The notes under the pieces: generated by a model | Databases searched by the model: none | The model's input: the letters and a program-made list of their open reading frames with translations, nothing else | Told to the model about the DNA's origin: nothing | From: Pseudomonas gingeri | GTDB taxonomy: Bacteria > Pseudomonadota > Gammaproteobacteria > Pseudomonadales > Pseudomonadaceae | Assembly: GCF_013386115.1 (NCBI RefSeq) | Contig: NZ_JACAOR010000005.1 | Span: forward strand, 536,543-600,542 | DNA: 64,000 nt | Direction of reading: 5' to 3' | Shown: positions 1-9,334 of the stretch, in pieces | Layout: the number at the start of each line of letters is the position of its first letter | Numbering within the stretch: position 1 is the first letter of the stretch | Program-made: the position numbers and the translations under genes

Positions 1-2
1 AT

Positions 3-410
3 ACTATCCGCATCTCGTTGGCGGCCGACCCGGTCGAGGAAGTGAAAGTCGGCTACGACATCCTCAAGTCCCTGCACCTGCGGTCCCGTGGGATCAACTT
101 CATCGCCTGCCCGAGCTGCTCGCGGCAGAACTTCGATGTGGTGAAGACCATGAACGAGCTGGAAGGGCGCCTGGAAGACCTGCTGGTGCCGCTGGATGTC
201 GCGGTGATCGGCTGTGTGGTGAACGGTCCCGGTGAAGCCAAGGAAGCCCATATCGGCCTGACCGGCGGTACACCGAACCTGATCTACATCGATGGCAAGC
301 CGGCGCAGAAACTGACGAATGACAACCTGGTGGATGAGCTGGAAAGGCTGATCCGGCAGAAGGCGGCCGAAAAGGTCGAGGCCGACGCGGCGCTGATCGC
401 CCGCGGCTGA
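3..410 (+). CDS. ispG: 4-hydroxy-3-methylbut-2-enyl diphosphate synthase, C-terminal part (5' end outside window)
   Basis: This is the last ~135 residues of IspG (GcpE), the [4Fe-4S] enzyme that makes HMBPP in the MEP isoprenoid pathway. The reading frame is open to the left edge, so the start is missing. The segment CPSCSRQ supplies two cysteine ligands of the cluster, and [19 protein letters not shown] supplies the third cysteine and the following conserved stretch typical of the family C terminus. It is followed after 23 bp by hisS, the usual Pseudomonas order ispG-hisS-yfgM-bamB-der, so the genes are probably co-transcribed. Identity is secure; only the truncation limits the entry. Confidence 0.96.
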   Translation, partial: TIRISLAADPVEEVKVGYDILKSLHLRSRGINFIACPSCSRQNFDVVKTMNELEGRLEDLLVPLDVAVIGCVVNGPGEAKEAHIGLTGGTPNLIYIDGKPAQKLTNDNLVDELERLIRQKAAEKVEADAALIARG

Positions 411-433
411 AACGAAGAATTTAAGGAAAATCT

Positions 434-1723
434 GTGAGCAAGTCTTTGCAAGCCATTCGTGGCATGAACGACATCCTGCCCGAGCAGACGCCGCTGTGGC
501 GTTATTTCGAGGGCACTGTCGCGCGTTTGCTGGATAACTACGGTTACAAGCAGATCCGTATGCCGATCGTCGAGTTCACCGAGCTGTTCAAGCGCTCCAT
601 CGGTGAAGTGACCGACATCGTCGAAAAAGAGATGTACACCTTCGAGGACCGCAACGGCGACTCCCTGACCCTGCGTCCGGAAGGCACCGCGGCCTGTGTG
701 CGTGCGGTGCTGGAGCACGGCATCACCGGTGGTGGCCAGCCGCAGAAACTCTGGTACATCGGCCCGATGTTCCGTCACGAGCGCCCGCAGAAGGGCCGTT
801 ACCGCCAGTTCCACCAGATCGGTTGCGAAGTCTTCAACATCGACGGTCCGGACATCGACGCCGAACTGATCGTGCTGACCTGGCGCCTGTGGGGCCTGCT
901 GGGCATCCGCAACGCGGTCAAGCTCGAACTCAACAGCCTGGGCACCAGCGAGTCCCGTGGTCGTTATCGCGAAGCCCTGGTGGAGTTCCTTTCGGCCCGC
1001 CTCGACCAGCTGGATGAAGACAGCCAGCGCCGGTTGAAGACCAACCCGTTGCGCGTGCTCGATACCAAGAACGCCGATACCCAGGCGGTCCTGGTGGATG
1101 CGCCGAAGCTCGCCGACTACCTCGACGAAGAATCCCGCCTGCATTTCGAAGGCCTCAAGGCCCGCCTGGATGCCGCCGGTATTCCGTACGTGATCAATCC
1201 GAAGCTGGTGCGCGGCCTGGATTACTACAGCAAGACCGTTTTCGAATGGGTCACCGACCAGTTGGGCGCCCAGGGCACCGTGTGTGCCGGTGGTCGCTAT
1301 GACGGCCTGGTGGAACAGATGGGCGGCAAGCCGACCCCGGGCGTGGGTTTTGCCATGGGCATCGAGCGCCTGATCCTGCTGCTGGAAACCCTGGAGCAGG
1401 TGCCGGAAGAGATTTCCCGCCAGGTCGATGTCTACCTGTGCGCGTTCGGCGAGGCTGCCGAGCTGGCGGCCCTGGCCCTGAGCGAGAAAGTCCGTGACCA
1501 GCTGCCGAACCTGCGTTTGCAGGTCAACGCCGGCGCCGGTAGCTTCAAGAGCCAGTTCAAGAAAGCTGACAAGAGTGGTGCGCTGTACGCCTTGATTCTC
1601 GGAGACGACGAATTGGCTCAGCAAGTGGTAGGTTTCAAACCCCTGCGTGGCCAGGGCGAGCAACAAAGCGTTGCCTGGGATGCTCTTTCCGAGCACTTGT
1701 CCACCTGCGTCGTGCAGGGTTGA
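434..1723 (+). CDS. hisS: Histidyl-tRNA synthetase
   Basis: Class II aminoacyl-tRNA synthetase charging tRNA-His in the cytoplasm; 429 residues, the normal length. The start chosen is GTG at 434, preceded by AAGGAA (423-428) at good spacing, giving the family N terminus [15 protein letters not shown]. Visible motifs are motif 2 (the [17 protein letters not shown] region), the histidine-A motif [15 protein letters not shown] and motif 3 [11 protein letters not shown], followed by the C-terminal anticodon-binding domain (about residues 330-425). It lies between ispG and yfgM in a same-strand run. An ORF on the opposite strand over the gene is a codon-bias shadow. Confidence 0.98.
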   Translation: MSKSLQAIRGMNDILPEQTPLWRYFEGTVARLLDNYGYKQIRMPIVEFTELFKRSIGEVTDIVEKEMYTFEDRNGDSLTLRPEGTAACVRAVLEHGITGGGQPQKLWYIGPMFRHERPQKGRYRQFHQIGCEVFNIDGPDIDAELIVLTWRLWGLLGIRNAVKLELNSLGTSESRGRYREALVEFLSARLDQLDEDSQRRLKTNPLRVLDTKNADTQAVLVDAPKLADYLDEESRLHFEGLKARLDAAGIPYVINPKLVRGLDYYSKTVFEWVTDQLGAQGTVCAGGRYDGLVEQMGGKPTPGVGFAMGIERLILLLETLEQVPEEISRQVDVYLCAFGEAAELAALALSEKVRDQLPNLRLQVNAGAGSFKSQFKKADKSGALYALILGDDELAQQVVGFKPLRGQGEQQSVAWDALSEHLSTCVVQG

Positions 1724-1764
1724 AGCTGTAAAAACAGCCGATTTAGAGAATAAGGAGTATTGGG

Positions 1765-2406
1765 GTGTCGAGTTCCGAAGATGATCAGCTGGCGGAGTTG
1801 AAGGACTGGTGGCAGCGCAACGGCAAACCCCTGGTCACTGGCGGCCTGTTGGCGCTGGTGGTGGTGTTCGGCTGGCAGGCATGGCACAAATATCAGAGCA
1901 ACCAGTCGCAAGGCGCCTCGGTGCTCTATCAGGAGTTGCTGGAGTCCACGCTGACGCCTGACGGCAAGCCTGATCCCGCGCGCGTCGCGGACCTGGCCGG
2001 CAAGCTCAACACCCAGTTCGGTGGCAGCGCCTACGCGCAGTACGGCAGCCTGTTCGTCGCGAAGGTCGCGGTCGACACCGGCAAGCTGGACGATGCCGCC
2101 ACCGAGCTCAAGGCCGTGGTCGACAAACCGGTCAATGCCACCCTGGGCGAAGTCGCGCGTCAGCGCCTGGCCCAGGTCATGGCGGCACAGAACAAGGTCG
2201 ACGATGCACTGAAACTGCTCGACGGCGATGCTGACAAGGCGTTCCTGGCCAGTCGCGAAGAGCTCAAGGGGGACCTGCTGGTTCAACTGGGTCGTACCGA
2301 TGAAGCCCATGCTGCGTACCAAAAGGCCAAGGCGGCGCTGTCTGATGAAGCGGCGGTCGGTGGCTTACAAATCAAGCTCGACGACTTGGCCAAAGGGGAT
2401 GCGTGA
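1765..2406 (+). CDS. yfgM: YfgM-type periplasmic TPR protein (ancillary SecYEG translocon subunit)
   Basis: 213 residues starting at GTG 1765 behind an AAGGAG (1752-1757). The layout is a short cytoplasmic N terminus (SSSEDDQLAELKDWWQRNGK), one transmembrane helix at about residues 24-42 (GGLLALVVVFGWQAW) and an alanine-rich helical TPR-like periplasmic region ending in GDA. The YfgM family docks to the SecYEG translocon and works with periplasmic chaperones in envelope-protein biogenesis. Position directly upstream of bamB and downstream of hisS is diagnostic. The 3' end overlaps the earliest possible bamB start (ATG 2399), so the two are translationally coupled or nearly so. Confidence 0.9.
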   Translation: MSSSEDDQLAELKDWWQRNGKPLVTGGLLALVVVFGWQAWHKYQSNQSQGASVLYQELLESTLTPDGKPDPARVADLAGKLNTQFGGSAYAQYGSLFVAKVAVDTGKLDDAATELKAVVDKPVNATLGEVARQRLAQVMAAQNKVDDALKLLDGDADKAFLASREELKGDLLVQLGRTDEAHAAYQKAKAALSDEAAVGGLQIKLDDLAKGDA

Positions 2407-2407
2407 C

Positions 2408-3550
2408 GTGATCCGTTGGAAACATGCAGCATTGCTGGCTCTGGCCATTCTGGCCGCGGGTTGCAGCAGCAACAGCAAGAAAGAACTGCCACCGGCCGAA
2501 CTGACTTCCTTCAAGGAAGAAGTGGTTCTGCAGAAGCAGTGGAGCCGCTCCATCGGTGATGGCCAGGGCAAGATCTACAACATGCTGGTGCCGGCGGTCG
2601 ACGGCGATACCATCTACGCGGCCGATGCGACCGGCGTGGTGGTCTCGATGGACCGCATGAACGGCGACGTGAAGTGGAAGAAGGACCTGGAGCTGCCGGT
2701 TTCCGGTGCGATCGGCGTCGGCTACGGCCTGGTGCTGATGGGGACCCTCAAGGGCGAGATCATTGCCCTGGATTCCAGCAGCGGCGAAGAGAAATGGCGC
2801 GCCCGTGTGACCAGCGAAGTCCTCGCGCCACCGGCCACCAATGGTGACGTGGTGGTGGTACAGACCCAGGATGACCGCGTGATCGGCCTCGATGCCGCCA
2901 CCGGCAACCAGCGCTGGTTGTACGACAGTACTCCGGCGGTCCTGACCCTGCGTGGTACCGGCGCGCCGATCGTGACCAACCACCTCGCGGTGGCGGGCCT
3001 GTCGACCGGCAAGGTGGTCGCCCTGGATACCCAGAACGGCGTGCCGGCCTGGGAAACTCGCGTGGCGATTCCACAAGGTCGTTCGGAACTGGAGCGCGTG
3101 GTCGATATCGACGGTGGCCTGCTGTTGTCCGGCGGCACCCTGTATGTCGCCAGCTACCAGGGCCGCATGGCCGCACTGGACCTGGAAAGCGGTCGTGTAC
3201 TCTGGCAGCGTGATGCTTCCAGCTACGCGGGTGTCGCCCAGGGCTTTGGCAGCGTCTACGTTGCCCTGGCGTCCGGTACCGTGGAGGGTGTCGACGAGCG
3301 TTCGACCACCGCTATCTGGAGCAACGACTCCCTGGCTCGCCGCCAGCTGTCGGCTCCGGAAGTGTTTTCCAGCTACGTGGCGGTCGGCGACTTCGAAGGC
3401 TACCTGCACCTGCTGAGCCAGGTGGACGGTCGTTTCGTCGGTCGCGAGCGTATCGACAGCGACGGTCTGCGTGCCCGTCCGCTGGTGGTGGGTGACATGA
3501 TTTACGTGTATGGCAACAGCGGCAAACTGGAAGCCCTGACCATCAAGTAG
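2408..3550 (+). CDS. bamB: Outer membrane assembly lipoprotein BamB
   Basis: 380-residue lipoprotein of the BAM beta-barrel assembly machine. The signal peptide IRWKHAALLALAILAAGC ends in a lipobox (LAAGC), so the mature protein is lipidated and periplasm-facing. The rest is an eight-bladed PQQ-like beta-propeller, with repeats of the type 'GxxxALDxxxGxxxW' (for example IALDSSSGEEKW, VVALDTQNGVPAW, MAALDLESGRVLW). Start choice: GTG 2408 has AGGGG about 9 bp upstream. ATG 2399 (adding MRDV) overlaps the yfgM stop and sits too close to that ribosome site, but cannot be excluded. A 130-bp imperfect palindrome and a terminator follow. Confidence 0.95.
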   Translation: MIRWKHAALLALAILAAGCSSNSKKELPPAELTSFKEEVVLQKQWSRSIGDGQGKIYNMLVPAVDGDTIYAADATGVVVSMDRMNGDVKWKKDLELPVSGAIGVGYGLVLMGTLKGEIIALDSSSGEEKWRARVTSEVLAPPATNGDVVVVQTQDDRVIGLDAATGNQRWLYDSTPAVLTLRGTGAPIVTNHLAVAGLSTGKVVALDTQNGVPAWETRVAIPQGRSELERVVDIDGGLLLSGGTLYVASYQGRMAALDLESGRVLWQRDASSYAGVAQGFGSVYVALASGTVEGVDERSTTAIWSNDSLARRQLSAPEVFSSYVAVGDFEGYLHLLSQVDGRFVGRERIDSDGLRARPLVVGDMIYVYGNSGKLEALTIK

Positions 3551-3556
3551 TGTTTG

Positions 3557-3686
3557 GCACCTGAAGTCGCCGAGCGAAGATCAGGCAAGGCGAAGAGCAG
3601 TGAGCAAGCGGGGTTGACGTGTTCGTCAATGAGCATTGCGAACTGATCTTCAACGCAGCATGATCGAGTTCAGTCGCTTCAGGTGC
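3557..3686. repeat. 130-bp imperfect inverted repeat between bamB and der
   Basis: The element begins GCACCTGAAG and ends with its exact complement CTTCAGGTGC. Inside, the arms still align over most of their length with many mismatches: shared blocks include GATCA, GAAGA, GCAA and TTGACG/CGTCAA near the loop. The whole could fold as one long hairpin between bamB and the terminator. The size and imperfect symmetry fit a miniature non-coding repeat family of proteobacterial intergenic regions rather than a simple terminator. It is not one of the REP doublets seen elsewhere in the window. Confidence 0.7.
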
Positions 3687-3705
3687 AAAAAACAGGTTTG
3701 ACTAT

Positions 3706-3725
3706 GCTTGGGGGTACCCCCAAGC
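3706..3725. repeat. 20-bp perfect palindrome upstream of der
   Basis: Perfect palindrome GCTTGGGGGTACCCCCAAGC between the 130-bp inverted repeat and the terminator hairpin. It is not followed by a T-run, so it is unlikely to be a terminator by itself. It could be a protein site or an RNA processing hairpin. Confidence 0.5.
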
Positions 3726-3775
3726 GGCCTTGCTCTGCAAGGTTCGCGGCACCTCGCGGTGCTGCCCCGAGCACC

Positions 3776-3801
3776 AGCCGCTGCCTCGCAGCGGCTTTTG
3801 T
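3776..3801 (+). terminator. Rho-independent terminator after bamB
   Basis: Stem GCCGCTG/CAGCGGC with a CCTCG loop, followed by TTTT. It would separate bamB from der, although the two are often treated as one operon; partial read-through is possible. Confidence 0.7.
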
Positions 3802-3831
3802 ATTTTCTGAAATAACGAAGTGGAGAGCCGC

Positions 3832-5304
3832 ATGGTTCCCGTAATCGCCCTGGTGGGCCGACCGAACGTCGGCAAGTCCACCTTGTTCAACCGCCTGACC
3901 AGGACTCGCGACGCCATCGTCGGCGACTTGTCCGGTCTGACCCGTGATCGCCAGTACGGTGAGGCAAAGTGGCAAGGGCGCTCCTATATCCTGATCGACA
4001 CCGGCGGTATCTCCGGCGACGAGCATGGCATGGACGAAAAGATGGCCGAGCAGTCGCTGCTGGCCATTGAAGAAGCCGATGTCGTGCTGTTCCTGGTGGA
4101 TGCCAAGGCCGGCTTCACCGCCGCCGACCAGATGATCGGCGAGCACCTGCGCAAGCGTAACAAGCGTTCCTACGTGGTTGCCAACAAGGTCGACAACATC
4201 GACCCGGACATGGCTCGCGCCGAGTTCAGCCCGATGGGCCTGGGCGACGCGATCCCGATCGCCGGCGCCCATGGTCGCGGCATCACCCAGATGCTGGAAA
4301 TCGCCCTGCGCGACTTCCCCAAAGACGACGAGGAAGAGCCGGAAGACGGCGAAGCCGAGGAAGTCGCCGAAGGTGAAGAAGCCAAGCGCATTCCCGGTCC
4401 GAGCGAGAAGGATGGCATCAAGATCGCCATTATCGGTCGGCCGAACGTGGGCAAGTCGACCCTGGTCAACCGCATGCTCGGTGAAGACCGGGTCATCGTC
4501 TATGACCAGCCCGGCACCACCCGCGACAGCATCTACATTCCGTTCGAACGCAACGAGGAAAAGTACACGCTGATCGACACCGCCGGTGTGCGCAAGCGCG
4601 GCAAGATCCACGAGGAAGTCGAAAAGTTCTCCGTGGTGAAAACCCTGCAGGCGATCAAGGACGCCAACGTCGTGATCTTCGTCATGGACGCCCGCGAAGG
4701 CGTGGTCGACCATGACCTCAACCTGCTCGGTTTCGCCCTGGAGTCCGGTCGCGCGCTGGTCATCGCCCTGAACAAGTGGGACGGCATGACCCCGGGCGAA
4801 CGCGACTTCGTGAAGATCGAGCTGGAGCGCCGGCTGTTCTTCGTCGACTTCGCCGACATCCACTTCATCTCGGCCCTGCACGGCACGGGCGTGGGCAACC
4901 TGTACCAGTCGGTGCAGAACTCGTTCAAGTCGGCGGTCACCCGCTGGCCGACCAGCCGCCTGACCCAGATCCTCGAGGATGCCGTGGTCGAGCACGCCCC
5001 GCCGATGGTCAACAACCGCCGGATCAAGCTGCGCTACGCTCACCTGGGTGGTGCCAACCCGCCGCTGATCGTGATCCACGGCAACCAGGTCGAGAAAGTA
5101 CCGAAGTCTTATGTGCGTTACCTGGAAAACACTTACCGCCGTGTCCTGAAGCTGGTCGGTACGCCGATCCGCATCGAGTTCAAAGGTGGCGAGAACCCGT
5201 ACGAAGGCAACAAGAACACGCTGACCGACCGCCAGGTCAACAAGAAGCGTCGTTTGATGTCGCACCACAAGAAAGCCGACAAGAAGCGCCGCGACAAGCG
5301 CTGA
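3832..5304 (+). CDS. der: Ribosome biogenesis GTPase Der (EngA)
   Basis: 490-residue double-GTPase that binds and matures the 50S ribosomal subunit. Two tandem G domains each carry GRPNVGKS (residues 9-16 and about 202-209), with G3 motifs DTGG and DTAG and G4 motifs NKVD and NKWD. An acidic linker ([19 protein letters not shown]) joins them. The KH-like C-terminal domain ends in a very basic tail ([20 protein letters not shown]). ATG 3832 is chosen because GGAG lies 6 bp upstream and gives the family N terminus [15 protein letters not shown]. An in-frame GTG at 3820 is less likely. Confidence 0.98.
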   Translation: MVPVIALVGRPNVGKSTLFNRLTRTRDAIVGDLSGLTRDRQYGEAKWQGRSYILIDTGGISGDEHGMDEKMAEQSLLAIEEADVVLFLVDAKAGFTAADQMIGEHLRKRNKRSYVVANKVDNIDPDMARAEFSPMGLGDAIPIAGAHGRGITQMLEIALRDFPKDDEEEPEDGEAEEVAEGEEAKRIPGPSEKDGIKIAIIGRPNVGKSTLVNRMLGEDRVIVYDQPGTTRDSIYIPFERNEEKYTLIDTAGVRKRGKIHEEVEKFSVVKTLQAIKDANVVIFVMDAREGVVDHDLNLLGFALESGRALVIALNKWDGMTPGERDFVKIELERRLFFVDFADIHFISALHGTGVGNLYQSVQNSFKSAVTRWPTSRLTQILEDAVVEHAPPMVNNRRIKLRYAHLGGANPPLIVIHGNQVEKVPKSYVRYLENTYRRVLKLVGTPIRIEFKGGENPYEGNKNTLTDRQVNKKRRLMSHHKKADKKRRDKR

Positions 5305-5317
5305 TTGCGGACCTGCG

Positions 5318-5343
5318 AAAGGGCGCCCATGGCGCCCTTTTTC
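5318..5343 (+). terminator. Rho-independent terminator after der
   Basis: Stem AAGGGCGCC/GGCGCCCTT with a CAT loop running into a T-tract, 14 bp after the der stop codon. Confidence 0.85.
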
Positions 5344-5419
5344 ATGCCTGGCGGATACGTTATCCTCGAAGCCTCCCGTGCCGTCGTAGAGCCGGGTGTT
5401 CAGCAGGGAAAACGGCCCC

Positions 5420-6568
5420 ATGATCACCAGCAAGCTGCCGAATGTCGGCACCACTATCTTTACCCGGATGTCCCAGCTCGCGGTGGAAACCGGCGCGCTG
5501 AACCTGTCCCAGGGCTTCCCTGACTTTGATGGACCGCAAGCCCTGCGCGATGCGGTTGGCCGGCATATCGCCAGTGGCCACAACCAGTATGCGCCGATGA
5601 CCGGCCTGCCGGCCCTGCGTCAGCAGGTGGCGGCGAAGGTCTTCAACAGCTATGGCGTCCATGTGAACGCCGATGCGGAAGTGACCATCACCCCCGGCGC
5701 GACCCAGGGCATCTTCTGTGCGATCCAGGCGGTGATTCATCCGGGCGATGAAGTCATCGTCTTCGACCCCAGCTATGACAGCTATGAACCTTCGGTGGAG
5801 TTGGCCGGCGGTCGTTGCATCCACGTGCAACTGGGCCTCGACGACTTCGCCATCGACTGGCAGAAACTCCGCGATGCCCTCAGCCCGCGGACCCGGATGA
5901 TCATCCTCAACACCCCGCACAACCCGAGCGGGGCGCTGATCAGCCATGGCGAACTGGATCAACTGGCGGCGCTGATCGCCGACCGGGATATCTACGTGGT
6001 CAGCGACGAGGTCTACGAGCACCTGGTCTATGACGGCGTGCCCCACGCCAGCGTGCTGGCCCATGAGGCGTTGTATCAGCGCGCCTTTGTCGTCAGTTCG
6101 TTCGGCAAGACCTACCACGTCACCGGCTGGAAGACCGGCTACGTGATCGCACCACCGGCGCTGACCGCCGAACTGCGCAAGGTGCACCAGTACGTCAGCT
6201 TCTGTGGCGTGACCCCGCTGCAATATGCCCTGGCCGACTACATGGAGGCGCATCCCGAGCATGTCGAGCAATTGCCGGCGTTCTATCAGGGCAAGCGCGA
6301 CCTGTTCTGCGATCTGCTCAGTCAGTCGCGGTTCAGCTTCAAGCGGGTGGCGGGGACCTACTTCCAGCTGGTCGACTACTCACGGATTCGCCCGGACCTG
6401 AACGATGTCGACATGGCGGTATGGATGACCCGCGAGCATGGCGTGGCGGCGATTCCGGTCTCGGTGTTCTACCAGAACCCGCCGGAAGGCCAGCGCCTAG
6501 TCCGTCTGTGTTTTGCCAAGCGCGAGGAGACGTTGCGTGAAGCCGCGGAGAAGTTATGCGTGATTTGA
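5420..6568 (+). CDS. PLP-dependent methionine/glutamine-type aminotransferase (YbdL family)
   Basis: 382 residues, fold-type I aminotransferase. N terminus KLPNVGTTIFTRMSQLAVETGALNLSQGFPDFDGP matches the YbdL/kynurenine aminotransferase group. The substrate/PLP motif NTPHNPSGA is present, and the Schiff-base lysine lies in SSFGKTYHVTGWKTGY. ATG 5420 is chosen with AGGGA about 10 bp upstream. The stop overlaps the start of the following omega-amidase by 13 bp, so the two are translationally coupled. Together they can perform the glutamine transaminase-omega-amidase route: transamination of methionine-type 2-oxoacids with glutamine, then hydrolysis of the 2-oxoglutaramate/2-oxosuccinamate formed. 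Exact substrate is inferred from family and context. Confidence 0.9.
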   Translation: MITSKLPNVGTTIFTRMSQLAVETGALNLSQGFPDFDGPQALRDAVGRHIASGHNQYAPMTGLPALRQQVAAKVFNSYGVHVNADAEVTITPGATQGIFCAIQAVIHPGDEVIVFDPSYDSYEPSVELAGGRCIHVQLGLDDFAIDWQKLRDALSPRTRMIILNTPHNPSGALISHGELDQLAALIADRDIYVVSDEVYEHLVYDGVPHASVLAHEALYQRAFVVSSFGKTYHVTGWKTGYVIAPPALTAELRKVHQYVSFCGVTPLQYALADYMEAHPEHVEQLPAFYQGKRDLFCDLLSQSRFSFKRVAGTYFQLVDYSRIRPDLNDVDMAVWMTREHGVAAIPVSVFYQNPPEGQRLVRLCFAKREETLREAAEKLCVI

Positions 6569-7350
6569 GCCGATTGCCTGATCTGAACGTGGCGCTGGTG
6601 CAGACCACCCTGGCCTGGCACGACCGCCAGGCCAACCTCGAACATTTCGAGCTGCTGCTGGAGCAGGCGAGGGGGGCTGACCTGGTGATCCTGCCGGAGA
6701 TGTTCACCACCGGCTTTTCCATGGAATCGCAGACCCTGGCCGAAGCCGAAAACGGTCCGACCAGCCACTGGCTGCGCGAGCAGGCGCAAAAGCTCGGTGC
6801 GGTGATCACCGGCAGCGTGATTATCCGCGCCGCCGATGGCAGCCACCGCAATCGCCTGTTGTGGGCGCGGCCGGATGGCGAGGTGCTGCACTATGACAAG
6901 CGCCATCTGTTCCGCATGGCGGGCGAGCACAATCATTACACTCCGGGCGAGCGCCAGGTGCAGTTCGAACTCAAGGGGTGGCGGGTACGCCCGCTGATCT
7001 GCTATGACCTGCGTTTTCCGGTCTGGAGCCGCGACGCCCAGGACACCGACCTGCTGCTCTACACCGCGAACTGGCCGGGGGCGCGGCGTTTGCACTGGAA
7101 CCGCCTGCTGCCGGCCCGGGCGATCGAGAACCTGTGCTACGTGGCGGCCGTGAATCGCATCGGCACCGATGGCAAGGGTTTCGCCTACACCGGCGACAGC
7201 CAGGTGCTGGACTTCCAGGGTGAGTCGTTGCTGGGGACCGGGGAGGCCGACGGGGTCTTCCAAGTGACCCTGAGCGCGGCGGAGCTGGCTGCCTATCGCG
7301 AGCGTTTTCCGGCCAACCTGGATGCTGATACCTTTGTGTTGAATCAGTAA
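6556..7350 (+). CDS. Omega-amidase YafV-type nitrilase-superfamily hydrolase
   Basis: 264 residues of the carbon-nitrogen hydrolase (nitrilase) superfamily. The Glu-Lys-Cys triad is visible: Glu in LVILPEMFTTGF, Lys in HYDKRHLFRMAGE, and Cys in RPLICYDLRFP. FRMAGEH and NWPGARRLHW are typical of the YafV/omega-amidase branch. It starts inside the 3' end of the aminotransferase gene (13-bp overlap). It should hydrolyse alpha-keto-omega-amides produced by that enzyme, returning 2-oxoglutarate and ammonia. Cytoplasmic; no signal peptide. Two REP doublets follow. Confidence 0.9.
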   Translation: MRDLSRLPDLNVALVQTTLAWHDRQANLEHFELLLEQARGADLVILPEMFTTGFSMESQTLAEAENGPTSHWLREQAQKLGAVITGSVIIRAADGSHRNRLLWARPDGEVLHYDKRHLFRMAGEHNHYTPGERQVQFELKGWRVRPLICYDLRFPVWSRDAQDTDLLLYTANWPGARRLHWNRLLPARAIENLCYVAAVNRIGTDGKGFAYTGDSQVLDFQGESLLGTGEADGVFQVTLSAAELAAYRERFPANLDADTFVLNQ

Positions 7351-7365
7351 CGCCGCGTTATCGTT

Positions 7366-7460
7366 CATCGCCAGCAAGCCGGCTCCCACAAGGCATTTGT
7401 GGCGCACGCTGATCTGCGGTTTGGCATGCTCTCCTGTGGGAGCCGGCTTGCCGGCGATGG
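7366..7460. repeat. REP doublet (REPIN)
   Basis: Two inverted REP copies: CATCGCCAGCAAGCCGGCTC at the left, and GAGCCGGCTTGCCGGCGATG at the right after TGTGG. A ~45-bp spacer separates them. This is a typical Pseudomonas intergenic repeat, located between convergent genes (omega-amidase and leuA). Confidence 0.85.
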
Positions 7461-7493
7461 CGTCCGAATAGTCGCAGCAAGGCTTGCGGGCCT

Positions 7494-7586
7494 CATCGCC
7501 GGCAAGCCAGCTCCTACAAAGTCCTGGAGACGCTGATATTCTGCGTCGAGGCCCCGACCTGTGGGAGCCGGCTTGCTGGCGATGGC
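7494..7586. repeat. REP doublet (REPIN), second copy
   Basis: Left arm CATCGCCGGCAAGCCAGCTC, right arm GAGCCGGCTTGCTGGCGATG after CTGTGG. It is in tandem with the preceding doublet. The two doublets fill the space between the omega-amidase gene and the leuA terminator. Confidence 0.85.
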
Positions 7587-7600
7587 ATACTCGAACGCAC

Positions 7601-7638
7601 AAAAAAGCCCCGGGGTTTTCACCACCGGGGCCTTTTCA
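7601..7638 (-). terminator. Bidirectional terminator downstream of leuA
   Basis: AAAAAAGCCCCGG ... CCGGGGCCTTTT: a GC stem flanked by A- and T-tracts, so it can act in both directions. It lies 14 bp beyond the leuA stop codon. Confidence 0.8.
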
Positions 7639-7651
7639 TTGCAGTCGACGC

Positions 7652-9334
7652 TTATGCCGCCTTGGTGGCATCCACCTGGCTCAGCGAGCGGTTCAGCGCG
7701 CTGAACAGGGCCTTGAAGCTGGCGGTGGTGATGTTTTCATCGATACCCACGCCGTGCACCGCACGTTCGCCGTTCACTCGCAGCTCGATATAGGCCGCTG
7801 CCTTGGCATTGGTCCCGGCCCCGATGGCGTGCTCGTTGTAGTCCATGATTTCCACCGGAACCGGCAGGCCGGCCACCAGGGCTTCCAAGGCGCCGTTGCC
7901 CTTGCCGCGCCAGTGCAGGTTGGTTTCGCCCTGGCCCTTGCCGGAGACTTCCACTTCAACTGCGCTGTGACCGTTCTCTTCCTGCAGGCGATGGCTGACC
8001 AGCGCGTACGGGGTGTTGGCCTGCAGGTACTCGCTGTGGAGCAGGGCATGGATCTGCTGTGCGGTCATCTCCAGGCCGAGACGGTCGGTTTCGCGCTGGA
8101 CCACCTGGCTGAACTCGATCTGCATGCGACGTGGCAGGCTGATGCCGTATTCCTGTTCCAGCAGATAGGCGATACCGCCCTTGCCCGACTGACTGTTGAC
8201 GCGGATCACCGCCTCGTAGCTGCGACCGATGTCGGCCGGGTCGATCGGCAGGTAGGGCACTTCCCACAGGCCGTCGGATTTCTGCTGGGCGAAGCCCTTG
8301 CGGATCGCGTCCTGGTGGGAGCCGGAGAAAGCGGTGTGAACCAGGTCGCCGACATACGGATGACGCGGGTGCACCTGGATCTGGTTGCACTCCTCGACCA
8401 CCTTGCGCACGCCATCGATATCGGAGAAGTCCAGCTCGGGGTCGAGACCCTGGGTGTACATGTTCAGGGCCACGGTCACCAGGTCGACGTTACCGGTACG
8501 CTCGCCGTTGCCGAACAGGCAGCCTTCGACACGGTCGGCGCCGGCCATCAGGCCCAGCTCGGTGGCGGCCACGCCGGTGCCACGGTCGTTGTGGGTGTGC
8601 AGGCTGATGATCACGCTGTCACGGCGGTTGATATGACGACCGAACCACTCGATCTGGTCGGCATAGATGTTCGGTGTGGCGCATTCGACGGTCGCGGGCA
8701 GGTTGAGGATCACCTTGTGCTCGGGCGTCGGGTTCCAGACTTCGATCACCGCGTCACAGACTTCCTTGGCGAACTCCAGCTCGGTGGCGCTGAAAGTTTC
8801 CGGCGAGTACTCGAACTGCCACTGGGTTTCCGGCTGCTGGGCGGCATATTTGACGAACAGCTTGGCCGCGTTCACCGCGATGTCCTTCACGCCCTGCTTG
8901 TCCTGGTTGAAGACGATGCGGCGGAACGACGGGCTGGTGGCGTTGTAGAGGTGCACGATGGCTTTCTTCGCGCCGCGCAGGGATTCGAAGGTGCGGGCGA
9001 TGAGGTCTTCACGGGCCTGGGTCAGCACCTGGATGGTGGTGTCGTCGGGGATATGGCCTTCTTCGATCAGCGTCCGGACGAAGTCGAAGTCGGTTTGCGA
9101 AGCGGCCGGGAAGGACGCTTCGATTTCCTTGACGCCGACACTGACCAGGGTTTTCCAGAAACGCAGCTTTTTCACTGCGTCCATCGGTTCGATCAGCGAC
9201 TGGTTGCCGTCGCGCAGGTCGGAGCTGCACCAGATCGGCACGCTGGTGATGGTTTTCGATGGCCAGGTGCGATCGGGCAGATCGATGGTCGGAAATGCGC
9301 GGTACTTCGAAGACGGGTCTTTGAGCATGCTCAT
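7652..9334 (-). CDS. leuA: 2-isopropylmalate synthase (long, type 2 form)
   Basis: 560 residues; first committed step of leucine synthesis (acetyl-CoA plus 2-oxoisovalerate). The catalytic DRE-TIM barrel shows [11 protein letters not shown] near residue 40, metal-ligand [14 protein letters not shown] in the middle and the [17 protein letters not shown] loop. The C-terminal ~130 residues form the LeuA allosteric dimer domain responsible for leucine feedback. ATG 9334 is chosen ([19 protein letters not shown]) with AAGGAA about 8 bp upstream; the longer in-frame extension to 9442 lacks family similarity. A possible leucine-containing leader ORF lies upstream at 9423-9500. Confidence 0.96.
   Translation of the reverse strand: MSMLKDPSSKYRAFPTIDLPDRTWPSKTITSVPIWCSSDLRDGNQSLIEPMDAVKKLRFWKTLVSVGVKEIEASFPAASQTDFDFVRTLIEEGHIPDDTTIQVLTQAREDLIARTFESLRGAKKAIVHLYNATSPSFRRIVFNQDKQGVKDIAVNAAKLFVKYAAQQPETQWQFEYSPETFSATELEFAKEVCDAVIEVWNPTPEHKVILNLPATVECATPNIYADQIEWFGRHINRRDSVIISLHTHNDRGTGVAATELGLMAGADRVEGCLFGNGERTGNVDLVTVALNMYTQGLDPELDFSDIDGVRKVVEECNQIQVHPRHPYVGDLVHTAFSGSHQDAIRKGFAQQKSDGLWEVPYLPIDPADIGRSYEAVIRVNSQSGKGGIAYLLEQEYGISLPRRMQIEFSQVVQRETDRLGLEMTAQQIHALLHSEYLQANTPYALVSHRLQEENGHSAVEVEVSGKGQGETNLHWRGKGNGALEALVAGLPVPVEIMDYNEHAIGAGTNAKAAAYIELRVNGERAVHGVGIDENITTASFKALFSALNRSLSQVDATKAA

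Noticed and set aside
284..1696. Long open frame antisense to hisS (and similar long antisense frames over bamB, der, guaA, lon, gcd and the PBP-like gene)
   Set aside because: They mirror GC-rich codon bias of the true genes, have no ribosome sites or family features and are fully covered by well-identified genes.
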